DNA of 19,535 nt from NCBI GenBank assembly GCA_030587605.1, contig JAUQYT010000284.1, forward strand, positions 1 to 19,535, written 5' to 3'. Shown piece by piece: positions 7,429-13,925 of this stretch; within the stretch, counting starts at the first letter, position 1; each line of letters begins with the position of its first letter. Below the pieces are notes generated by a model. That model did not search any database and had not been told where the DNA came from. It was given only the letters and a program-made list of their open reading frames with translations. Source of the DNA: Candidatus Njordarchaeum guaymasense (GTDB lineage Archaea > Asgardarchaeota > Njordarchaeia > Njordarchaeales > Njordarchaeaceae). Made by a program: the position numbers and the translations under genes.

Positions 7429-7434
7429 TTAAAA
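7429..7434 (+). promoter_or_regulatory. TATA-like element before the nitrilase gene
   Basis: TTAAAA lies 35-40 nt upstream of the chosen ATG at 7469, and GGTGA at 7459-7463 would be the ribosome binding site on a leader of about 10 nt. The 145-base gap from nadE also holds the palindrome AGCCCGGGCT (7326-7335) directly after the nadE stop. A separate promoter for the nitrilase gene is therefore possible even though the pair may also be co-transcribed. Confidence 0.35.
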
Positions 7435-7468
7435 TCCGTGTTAGTTGCCTTAAGGTGTGGTGACATCG

Positions 7469-8296
7469 ATGAATGCCCTTGCTTTGACCCTCGCGCAGAC
7501 CTCACCGAAGAATTGTGACAAAGCTCATAATCTACGTGTAATGAAGGAGATCTCATCTGAGGCCCGACGGAATGACTCCGACTTCCTTATCTTCCCTGAG
7601 TTGTGCCTTACTGGTTACGTATGCCGAGACCTCTTCTATCAGCTAGCCGAACCCCTCAATGGACCGTCTGTGAAAATCCTTTGTGATGTTGCGAAGGAAA
7701 ACAGTTTGACTATGATCTTTGGTATGCCTGTGGAGGGCCAAGTAAAAGGTGTAATCTATAACTCTTCAGTAATGATCGATCAGAACGGGGATGTTGAGAA
7801 TTACAATAAACTATACTTACCTACTCATTCGGTCTTCGAGGAGAAGATATACTTTCGCTCTGGCAACGAGATCAAATGCTTTGAAAACAAGAAGTGCAGA
7901 TTTGGACTGACTATCTGTTATGACTTGTATTTTCCAGAAATCTACAGAGTACTAGCGCTTGAGGGTTCTGATGTTGTGATCTGCATCTCCGCATCACCAT
8001 CCACGCGCCAAGAATACTTTGAGGCATTGACAAAAGCAAGGGCTATCGAAAATGGAACCTACCTTGTCTTCGTTAACCGTGTCGGCATCGAAGATGGATT
8101 ACATTTTTGGGGAGGCAGCCAGGTTGTAAGCCCGAATGGTGAAGTCTTGGCGAAGGCCCCGTATTACGAGGAGAAAACAATCTCCGTAACGATTGATTTG
8201 GACGAACCAAGGAAGATCAGGTCGTTCATTCCAACAATCCGAGATCTCAGAACGGAGATCTTGGACACCCTGATACGACGCTCATATGAAATCTGA
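7469..8296 (+). CDS. Nitrilase-superfamily amidohydrolase, resembling the glutaminase domain of NAD synthetase
   Basis: A 275-residue carbon-nitrogen hydrolase. The catalytic triad is visible: Glu44 (FPELCLTGY), Lys114 (YNKLYLPT) and Cys150 (TICYDLYFPE). The CLTGYVCRDLF stretch is close to the LTGYPPEDL motif of the N-terminal glutaminase domain in glutamine-dependent NAD synthetases. The gene lies directly after nadE on the same strand, so it may hydrolyse glutamine and pass ammonia to NadE, a two-gene version of the fused enzyme. This is inferred from context; many nitrilase-fold enzymes act on other amides. I chose the ATG at 7469 over the GTG at 7457 because GGTGA lies 5 nt before it and the protein then begins right before the first conserved strand (ALTLAQTSP). 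A T-rich terminator follows. Confidence 0.88.
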   Translation: MNALALTLAQTSPKNCDKAHNLRVMKEISSEARRNDSDFLIFPELCLTGYVCRDLFYQLAEPLNGPSVKILCDVAKENSLTMIFGMPVEGQVKGVIYNSSVMIDQNGDVENYNKLYLPTHSVFEEKIYFRSGNEIKCFENKKCRFGLTICYDLYFPEIYRVLALEGSDVVICISASPSTRQEYFEALTKARAIENGTYLVFVNRVGIEDGLHFWGGSQVVSPNGEVLAKAPYYEEKTISVTIDLDEPRKIRSFIPTIRDLRTEILDTLIRRSYEI

Positions 8297-8312
8297 ATTT
8301 TGTAATTTTTTC
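8297..8312 (+). terminator. T-rich terminator after the nitrilase gene
   Basis: Two T runs (TTTT and TTTTTT) follow the TGA directly. Archaeal transcription usually ends on such oligo-T tracts without a hairpin. Confidence 0.5.
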
Positions 8313-8426
8313 TGTATATTTCGCGTGAACAGTCGCATAGAATATACAATTTTTGTTCAAGGCGTAGGCTGATGCTGTTGAATTTGATACTCCGCGACAG
8401 CCAGCACTGAACATCAACTGTCACTG

Positions 8427-8433
8427 ATAAATA
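8427..8433 (+). promoter_or_regulatory. TATA box of the gene at 8465
   Basis: ATAAATA is centred about 35 nt before the ATG at 8465, which would give a transcript with a leader of about 10 nt. This placement argues against the upstream TTG at 8438, which would lie before the transcription start. Confidence 0.45.
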
Positions 8434-8464
8434 GGCCTTGGAATACATTATTGTATGCATTAAG

Positions 8465-8965
8465 ATGGGAAGTTCAAAGGATCGTACAACACCGCTTGAG
8501 TCTATCAAAGAATCAATTTTTGAGGCTCTTCAAGACAGAATATTGAAAATACTGCTTGAAAACAGCAATATGACACGAAAACAGTTTGAGAGTTTTCTGA
8601 TAGACTCCGTTTCTGAGAGTTCACTTCAAAGAGGAGACATCTCAAGAGAGAGGCCGAAGCTTAGGACTGACAGAGACTTCCTCAGCCGTGGATCATTTGA
8701 CAGAACTCTAAGTCAGGCAAGAAGGAACGTAACAGAGGCCATATTCACAGTCCTCCTGCTAGGCTATACGGGTCTTCTTGAGACACCTCAACTGGAACCA
8801 TTCACGGAGGTAGGGAACCGATTGAAAAATTACACTGAACTTAGAGGAGAAGGAAGTGGTGGAGAAAAGGGAATAGAAGATGATGTGGCCAGTGAGCTGG
8901 TTGAAATGTTGACAAATCTGATCATGCGAAAGGGTAAGATCTCTTCCAGTGAAGACACTACCTGA
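8465..8965 (+). CDS. Conserved-looking archaeal protein, function unknown
   Basis: A 166-residue soluble protein that I do not recognise. The first 110 residues look like a compact helical domain: LESIKESIFEALQDRILKIL, NMTRKQFESFL, then RGSFDRTLSQARRNVTEAIF and TVLLLGYTGLLE. Spacing and charge are compatible with a DNA- or protein-binding helical bundle. The C-terminal 50 residues hold a charged, glycine-rich linker (GEGSGGEKGIEDD) and a last helix (SELVEMLTNLIMRKGK). There is no signal peptide and no cysteine-rich motif. The ATG at 8465 was chosen from the TATA box position; the frame is open to a TTG at 8438. It converges on the winged-helix gene with only 5 nt between the stops, next to the likely replication origin. 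Confidence 0.7.
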   Translation: MGSSKDRTTPLESIKESIFEALQDRILKILLENSNMTRKQFESFLIDSVSESSLQRGDISRERPKLRTDRDFLSRGSFDRTLSQARRNVTEAIFTVLLLGYTGLLETPQLEPFTEVGNRLKNYTELRGEGSGGEKGIEDDVASELVEMLTNLIMRKGKISSSEDTT

Positions 8966-8970
8966 ACACG

Positions 8971-9381
8971 TTAAAGAGTTGCACCCAAGGATCCGACGGA
9001 TTTTACGTTATATCTCCACTCGAAAGATGAGCCTGACCTAGCGAGTACTCCTCTATCAACAAGTCTTGAGAGATAGGTTGAGATAGTGCTCAGGGGAACT
9101 TCTTCACCATAGACGGATCTGTATGTTTGTTGAACTTCTTTCGAAAGGAATGATTTATTGGAGAAGTTTGACATCACCAAGGAAAGGGTCTTCTCGAACC
9201 GGTTCTGAGCAGACCTATTGATGATCTTGTTACCTGGGAGATTCCCTTCCACTCCACCCATTAACTCGATGTAGTCAAGAACCTTCTCAACCTTCTCTCT
9301 TGTGACGCTTCCTTCAATGGCCATAGTGTGCCTTATCCCTTCTTTGTCATAGAACTCAACTTTGACACGATGCGCCGGCAT
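8971..9381 (-). CDS. Winged-helix DNA-binding protein beside the origin
   Basis: A protein of 136 residues. The N-terminal half (VKVEFYDKEGIRHTMAIEG, then REKVEKVLDYIELMGG) is a small strand-rich part followed by a helix. The C-terminal half looks like a winged helix: a helix at SLVMSNFSNKSFLSKEVQQTY, a recognition-helix pattern PLSTISTYLSRLVDRG, and a wing VLARSGSSFEWRY. It is therefore probably a DNA-binding regulator. The ATG at 9381 has a near-perfect GGAGGTG 6 nt upstream and is preferred to the GTG at 9390, which overlaps that site. Its promoter region holds an inverted repeat (9404-9432) flanking the likely TATA box, which suggests autoregulation. The gene lies at the edge of the putative origin. 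Confidence 0.8.
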   Translation of the reverse strand: MPAHRVKVEFYDKEGIRHTMAIEGSVTREKVEKVLDYIELMGGVEGNLPGNKIINRSAQNRFEKTLSLVMSNFSNKSFLSKEVQQTYRSVYGEEVPLSTISTYLSRLVDRGVLARSGSSFEWRYNVKSVGSLGATL

Positions 9382-9403
9382 ACTAGGCACCTCCGTGATG
9401 ACA

Positions 9404-9432
9404 GTTCACAAGTAAATTCAATATTTGTGAAC
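9404..9432 (-). promoter_or_regulatory. Operator-like inverted repeat over the winged-helix gene promoter
   Basis: GTTCACAA (9404-9411) and TTGTGAAC (9425-9432) form a perfect 8-bp inverted repeat with a 13-nt AT-rich spacer. The spacer, read on the reverse strand, contains TATTGAATTTA, which could be the TATA box about 35 nt before the start codon. A dimer bound here would block TBP. Confidence 0.55.
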
Positions 9433-9483
9433 ATACTTATTTGTTTTGCCGTAAGAAGAGGGTGGGCTGTGAAGAAGGCTTAG

Positions 9484-9504
9484 CATTCCAGTGGAAAAAT
9501 CAGG
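9484..9504 (+). repeat. Origin recognition box 1
   Basis: CATTCCAGTGGAAAAATCAG has the full palindromic core TTCCAGTGGAA. The G run expected downstream is degenerate (only GG at the end). It lies exactly 20 bp from box 2, so both face the same side of the helix. Confidence 0.7.
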
Positions 9505-9526
9505 CTTCCATAGGAAAAATGGGGGT
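9505..9526 (+). repeat. Origin recognition box 2 (variant core)
   Basis: The core is TTCCATAGGAAAAA followed by GGGGG. The centre differs from box 1 (TA in place of GT), but the G run is complete. It is in tandem with box 1. Confidence 0.6.
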
Positions 9527-9537
9527 ATGGCCAATGT

Positions 9538-9552
9538 TTCACAGATTGTGAA
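9538..9552. repeat. Perfect inverted repeat TTCACA-GAT-TGTGAA inside the origin
   Basis: A compact dyad using the same half-site as the operator at 9404-9432, but with a 3-nt spacer. Further single copies of the hexamer lie at 9469-9474 and 9619-9624. This is a possible second binding site for the winged-helix protein or an origin protein. Confidence 0.55.
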
Positions 9553-9631
9553 CTAAATATGCAGTATTATTCTTAATCACCACGACTTGGTTAGAGATTT
9601 TGATATTGTTTACTACTATTCACAGACACGT

Positions 9632-9652
9632 GCCCCAGCATTTCCACTGGAG
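9632..9652 (-). repeat. Origin recognition box 3 (inverted)
   Basis: On the reverse strand it reads CTCCAGTGGAAATGCTGGGG, very close to the box known from Pyrococcus origins as I remember it. With boxes 1 and 2 it flanks the AT-rich segment 9541-9630, with the G runs pointing inward. Confidence 0.75.
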
Positions 9653-9807
9653 AAGAATAGAGAGGATTGAAACTCACTTAGACTACATGATTGTACTACT
9701 AGATACTATTCTTTTGACTAGAAAGCAATTATATCGAAAGGCTAGTGTTAACCTCCGGAGTATATTCAACATATAACAAAGAGTAACAAACAAAACACAG
9801 AGTATTC

Positions 9808-9830
9808 ATTCCAGTGGAAAATGGGGGGTG
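9808..9830 (+). repeat. Origin recognition box 4
   Basis: ATTCCAGTGGAAAATGGGGG, followed by GTG, is the best-preserved copy: full core and a run of six G. It ends 10 bp before the PPDK stop codon and lies on the far side of the AT-rich segment 9661-9807. Confidence 0.75.
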
Positions 9831-9840
9831 AGTGGCCCCT

Positions 9841-12477
9841 CTACAGGTCGACTGTCTTAGCCGCCTCTTGTGCGGCAGCCAATCTCGCTATAGGAACCCT
9901 ATATACTGAGCATGAGACGTAATCCAATCCGATCATACTGCAGAACCTGACCGACTCAGGATCACCTCCATGCTCCCCACAGATTCCAACCTTAAGATCT
10001 GGTCTAACTTTTCTACCATCTTCAATAGCTATCCGCATTAGCCTACCTACTCCATCTTTGTCCAATGTCTCAAATGGATTGTTCATCAATATGCCCTCGG
10101 CAAGGTATCTCGGCAGGAACTTGTTCTCAGCGTCCTCCCTGGAGAAAGAGAAGGTTCCCTGTGTTAGGTCATTCGTTCCGAACGAGAAGAACTCTGCAAA
10201 CCCAGCTATTTTATCAGCTGTTAGACAACTTCGAACAACCTCTGTCATTGTTCCGAAACTATACTTGACTCGGACACCTTTTTCCTCCATGACTTCTCGG
10301 GTGACATTTTCCAGTTTCTGCCTGACGGCGTTAAGTTCTGAAGCGAGAGAGACTTGCGGAATCATTATTTCCGGCTTGACATCATATCCCTGCTTGATCA
10401 ATTCAGCTACTGCTTCTATTATTGCTCGAGTCTGCATTTCATAAATTTCCGGATTTGTAATCCCAAGTCTGATTCCTCTGTGGCCCATCATTGGATTGAC
10501 TTCGGCCAACCCCTTAACCTTCCTTAGGATATTTTCCTTCTCCCTGGTGTCCATGTTCTTCATCTTCATGTCCGCTATCTCGCGAAGTAGGCCTTCCATT
10601 GAGGGAAGAAATTCATGTAGCGGTGGATCGAGAAGGCGAACTGTTACAGGCAGACCATTCATTGCCTTGAAGATCTCTATGAAATCCTTTCTCTGAATCG
10701 GAAGTAACGTTGCCAAGGCTGCGTTTTTCTCTTCATCATCTTCAGCCAAGATCATCCTCTGGACTATTGGGAGCCTGTCTACTGCATTGAACATCCTTTC
10801 CGTTCTGCAGAGACCTATTCCTTCCGCGCCGAACTCTCTAGCTTTCTTCGCATCTTCCGGGGTGTCAGCGTTAGCTCTGACGCCCAGCTTTCGCCTTTCG
10901 TCAGCCCATTGGAGTACTTGGGTTAGCTCCTTTGGTAATTCAGGCTCAATAGTGGGAACGCTGCCAAGGTATACGGAGCCGGTGCTTCCGTCAACTGTTA
11001 TTATGTCACCTTCCTTGACAGACTGTTCTCCGATGCTGAAGAGTTTAAGGTGACTGTCAATCTTAATTTGTTCGCAACCTGAAACGCAGGGTTTGCCCAT
11101 TCCTCTTGCGACAACCGCGGCATGTGAGGTCTTTCCTCCCCTTGAGGTCAGTACTCCTTGGGCGGCGAAGAAGCCATGGATGTCCTCTGGTTTCGTTTCC
11201 TCCCTGACGAGAATCACTTTTTCCTCTCTCTCGCCGAGTTCCGCAGCGGTATCTGCATCAAATACCACCTTGCCAGATGCTGCGCCGGGTGAGGCAGCTA
11301 GTCCTGAAGCCACAGGTTTCGCTGCATATTTCGGATCAATAGTCTTATGGAGAAGTTGCTCGATTTGTTCCGGTCGGATTCTTAGGAGTGCCTCATTCTT
11401 TGCGATGATGCCGTCATTATACATATCGACAGATGTTTTGATAGTCGCGAGCGCGTTCATCTTTCCATTTCTAGTCTGGAGAAGGTAGAGTTTTCCTCTT
11501 TCTATCGTGAACTCGAAGTCTTGGATCTCTTTGTAGTGCTTTTCTAGGATCTCTCTGACCCTGCAGAGTTCTTCATAACTCTGTGGCAACTCCTTCCGCA
11601 TTTCAATGATCGGCTTTGGCGTCCTTATACCGGCAACAACATCTTCTCCTTGAGCGTTCGTGAGGTATTCCCCGTAGAAGATGTTCTCGCCTGTCCCAGG
11701 GTCGCGTGTGAAGGCCACGCCTGTTGCTGAGTCTGTACCTCTATTGCCAAATACCATGGTTTGGACATTTACAGCTGTTCCGCTTGCCATATCTGGAGTT
11801 ATCTTGTTGAACTTTCGGTAGTCGACGGCCCTTTTTCCCATCCATGAACGGAAGACGGCTTCAATGGCCATCTCTAGTTGCTTGTAAGGTTCATTCGGGA
11901 AGTCTTTGCCAGTCTCCTCTTTACATAATTGCTTGAATTCTTTGGTGATTTCTTTCAGTGCCGCAGGGGTGAGTTCCGTGTCATACTTCGCTTTGTATCT
12001 TTCCTTGTACTGCTCAAACTTCTCGTCAAATTTTTCCCCATCGGCCTGCATAGCTATTTTCGAGAAGAGCTGGATGAAACGCCGATAGCAGTCGTAAGAA
12101 AATCTTTCATCTCTGGTCTGCTCAGCGAGTCCAGCCACAGTCTCGCTATTGAGTCCTAGGTTGAGAATAGTGTCCATCATTCCAGGCATCGAGAGGGCGG
12201 CTCCAGAGCGCACCGATACAAGTAGCGGATTCTTCGGGTCACCGAATCCCTTTCCAACCTTATTCTCGATGGTGGTGACATGTTGTCTTACCTCGTCCAT
12301 CAAATCCTTCGGTAATTTCTCGCCCCCTCTGTAATACTCAAGACAGACCTCGGTTGTGATGACAAAACCGGGTGGAACGGGCAGTCCTATCCTCGTCATC
12401 TCACAAAGTCCTGCGCCTTTCCCACCCAGCAACTTCTTATTCTTGCCATCACCCTGCTCGAAATCATAGATTCTCAT
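9841..12477 (-). CDS. ppdK: Pyruvate, phosphate dikinase
   Basis: Interconverts pyruvate, ATP and phosphate with phosphoenolpyruvate, AMP and pyrophosphate, in glycolysis or gluconeogenesis. The 878-residue length is normal for the family. The ATP-grasp domain begins with YDFEQGDGKNKKLLGGKGAG and includes SVRSGAALSMPGMMDT. The swivelling phosphohistidine domain has TSRGGKTSHAAVVARGMGKP with the catalytic His at about residue 452. The C-terminal PEP/pyruvate barrel has GHRGIRLG, FSFGTNDLTQGTFSFSRED and GICGEHGGDPESV with the catalytic Cys. I chose the ATG at 12477; a TTG two codons upstream (12483) is also possible. A T-rich stretch at about 9783-9797 on the reverse strand may end the transcript, inside the origin region. 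Confidence 0.98.
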   Translation of the reverse strand: MRIYDFEQGDGKNKKLLGGKGAGLCEMTRIGLPVPPGFVITTEVCLEYYRGGEKLPKDLMDEVRQHVTTIENKVGKGFGDPKNPLLVSVRSGAALSMPGMMDTILNLGLNSETVAGLAEQTRDERFSYDCYRRFIQLFSKIAMQADGEKFDEKFEQYKERYKAKYDTELTPAALKEITKEFKQLCKEETGKDFPNEPYKQLEMAIEAVFRSWMGKRAVDYRKFNKITPDMASGTAVNVQTMVFGNRGTDSATGVAFTRDPGTGENIFYGEYLTNAQGEDVVAGIRTPKPIIEMRKELPQSYEELCRVREILEKHYKEIQDFEFTIERGKLYLLQTRNGKMNALATIKTSVDMYNDGIIAKNEALLRIRPEQIEQLLHKTIDPKYAAKPVASGLAASPGAASGKVVFDADTAAELGEREEKVILVREETKPEDIHGFFAAQGVLTSRGGKTSHAAVVARGMGKPCVSGCEQIKIDSHLKLFSIGEQSVKEGDIITVDGSTGSVYLGSVPTIEPELPKELTQVLQWADERRKLGVRANADTPEDAKKAREFGAEGIGLCRTERMFNAVDRLPIVQRMILAEDDEEKNAALATLLPIQRKDFIEIFKAMNGLPVTVRLLDPPLHEFLPSMEGLLREIADMKMKNMDTREKENILRKVKGLAEVNPMMGHRGIRLGITNPEIYEMQTRAIIEAVAELIKQGYDVKPEIMIPQVSLASELNAVRQKLENVTREVMEEKGVRVKYSFGTMTEVVRSCLTADKIAGFAEFFSFGTNDLTQGTFSFSREDAENKFLPRYLAEGILMNNPFETLDKDGVGRLMRIAIEDGRKVRPDLKVGICGEHGGDPESVRFCSMIGLDYVSCSVYRVPIARLAAAQEAAKTVDL

Positions 12478-12525
12478 TTTCAATCACATTCTCTGTAACT
12501 AGGTTCGGTCTAGCCTGAACAGCCC

Positions 12526-12535
12526 AATATTTAAT
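12526..12535 (-). promoter_or_regulatory. TATA-like promoter of ppdK
   Basis: The reverse strand reads ATTAAATATT about 50 nt before the ATG, which would give a leader of about 25 nt. It sits in the 164-base gap between ppdK and the divergent orc1/cdc6 gene. Confidence 0.4.
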
Positions 12536-12617
12536 CAGTTCCGAAGTTGTGGCTTGGACAATGTAGGCGGCAAATATTTAGTTTTTCGCTGTGTTCTATT
12601 CGGTTTGATGTACAGAA

Positions 12618-12630
12618 ATTCTTAATATCA
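12618..12630 (+). promoter_or_regulatory. TATA-like promoter of orc1/cdc6
   Basis: ATTCTTAATATCA is centred about 26 nt before the GTG codons at 12648 and 12651. This would give a leaderless transcript starting on one of them. A second candidate, CAAATATTTAG, lies at 12571-12581. Confidence 0.35.
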
Positions 12631-12641
12631 ATGTAGAGAAG

Positions 12642-13925
12642 TTGCCAGTGGTGTCTCGTGGTGGGGTGGTTTTGCCTAGTTCTGAGGCTCTCGAAGGCAT
12701 CTTTGAAAAGTTCTTGTCAGGAAGCAAGATCTTTTCAAACCGGGAAGTCCTCAGGCATGATTACGTTCCCAAAGATCTTCCTCACCGACACAACGAGGTC
12801 CACCGCTTGGGCAAGATACTGGCCCCAGCTTTAACCCTTTGCAAGATCTCTAATATTTTCATATATGGAAAAACAGGAACCGGCAAGACCGCTGTTGTGC
12901 AGCATGTTCTTGATAGTCTGCGAAACAAGGCGAATGAATTAGGTGCCAAACTAAGGCTATCATACGTCAATTGTAGACTCTCAGGAACTAACTACAGAGT
13001 GCTGGCGGAGATATGTCGTTCCATCAGCATTCAAGTTCCCTTCACCGGCTTGGCGGTCGGCGAACTCTTCGACAGGTTTAGGGAAGGTGTTGATCGATCA
13101 GGATTCTGTCTTCTGATAATTCTTGACGAAATAGACACACTCGTCAAGCACCGTGAGGAGAGCAGTTTACTATACGAGTTAACTAGAATCAATGAAACTC
13201 TACACGGTTGCTGGGTAGGCCTCGTAGGTGTATCTAACGACCTGCACTTCAAGGAGTTTCTCGATCCGAGAGTTCTTAGCTGTCTGGGGGAAGAGGAGGT
13301 TATATTCAAACCATACTTGGCTGACGAGCTCCATAATATTCTGAATGCCAGAGCCAAGATAGCGTTCCACGAAGGACACCTCAAAGAGTCTGCGATTAGA
13401 CTTTGCGCAGCGATCGCTGCTGGTGAGCACGGAGACGCCCGGAGGGCACTGGACCTACTGCGTGTTGCAGGTGAACTTGCAGAGCGAAGCGGTGTTGAGG
13501 AGGTAACGGAGGAGCATGTTAGGGCCGCACAAGACAAGGTTGAACACGACAGAACAACTGAGGTCTTAACCTCGCTTCCTTTACACTTGAAGCTCGTTCT
13601 GCTTAGCATCTTTCTATTCAGCAACTATTCACAGAACGATGCAGTAACAGGGGATGTCTACGCCATCTACCAAGAACTATGTCGAGAGATCAAAATCGAT
13701 CCACTAACTCAAAGGCGAGTCAGCGGACTCGTAAGTGAGCTTGACATTATGGGAATACTCAATGCGAGAGTCGTTAACTTTGGGAGATATGGAAGGACAA
13801 AGAAAGTGAGGTTGGGTGTTACAGAGAGAGCAGTTATTGAGGCCTTATCTGAAGATGGTTTAGTCAATCCTCTATTCCGGTACGTGCCCCGTTCCCTCAG
13901 AAGGCCTACTGGCTCATTGAGATAG
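12642..13925 (+). CDS. cdc6: Orc1/Cdc6 replication initiator
   Basis: AAA+ protein that binds origin recognition boxes and loads the MCM helicase. The family's lead-in REVLRHDYVPKDLPHR is at about residues 34-49. Walker A GKTGTGKT is at 76-83, Walker B LLIILDEIDTL at about 157-167, and a sensor-1 Asn in GLVGVSNDLHF at about 199. The conserved LDPRVLSCLGEEEVIFKPY and the lid helices (GDARRALDLLRVAGELAE) follow. The C-terminal winged helix (NDAVTGDVYAIYQELC, then TQRRVSGLVSELDIMGIL) contacts DNA. The length of 427 is typical. The start is uncertain: TTG 12642, GTG 12648 or GTG 12651 are all in frame, and the last two fit a leaderless transcript. The 3' end overlaps the DP1 gene by 20 bp, tail to tail. 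Origin boxes lie 3 kb to the left. Confidence 0.96.
   Translation: MPVVSRGGVVLPSSEALEGIFEKFLSGSKIFSNREVLRHDYVPKDLPHRHNEVHRLGKILAPALTLCKISNIFIYGKTGTGKTAVVQHVLDSLRNKANELGAKLRLSYVNCRLSGTNYRVLAEICRSISIQVPFTGLAVGELFDRFREGVDRSGFCLLIILDEIDTLVKHREESSLLYELTRINETLHGCWVGLVGVSNDLHFKEFLDPRVLSCLGEEEVIFKPYLADELHNILNARAKIAFHEGHLKESAIRLCAAIAAGEHGDARRALDLLRVAGELAERSGVEEVTEEHVRAAQDKVEHDRTTEVLTSLPLHLKLVLLSIFLFSNYSQNDAVTGDVYAIYQELCREIKIDPLTQRRVSGLVSELDIMGILNARVVNFGRYGRTKKVRLGVTERAVIEALSEDGLVNPLFRYVPRSLRRPTGSLR

Larger units (their letters stand above)
9484..9830. other. Putative replication origin (origin recognition boxes plus AT-rich DNA)
   Basis: The non-coding stretch 9391-9840 holds four copies of an element like the archaeal origin recognition box (core TTCCAGTGGAA followed by a G run): two in tandem (9484-9526), one inverted (9632-9652) and one direct (9808-9830). 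AT-rich segments at about 9541-9630 and 9661-9807 are candidate duplex-unwinding elements. The Orc1/Cdc6 gene, whose product binds such boxes, is 3 kb away and both PolD subunits are in the window. The region also holds six TTCACA/TGTGAA hexamers. I see no coding potential here. Confidence 0.8.

Noticed and set aside
8368..8415. Possible C/D box guide RNA (CTGATGC, then CTGA).
   Set aside because: The first box deviates from the C box consensus and no good internal box pair is present.
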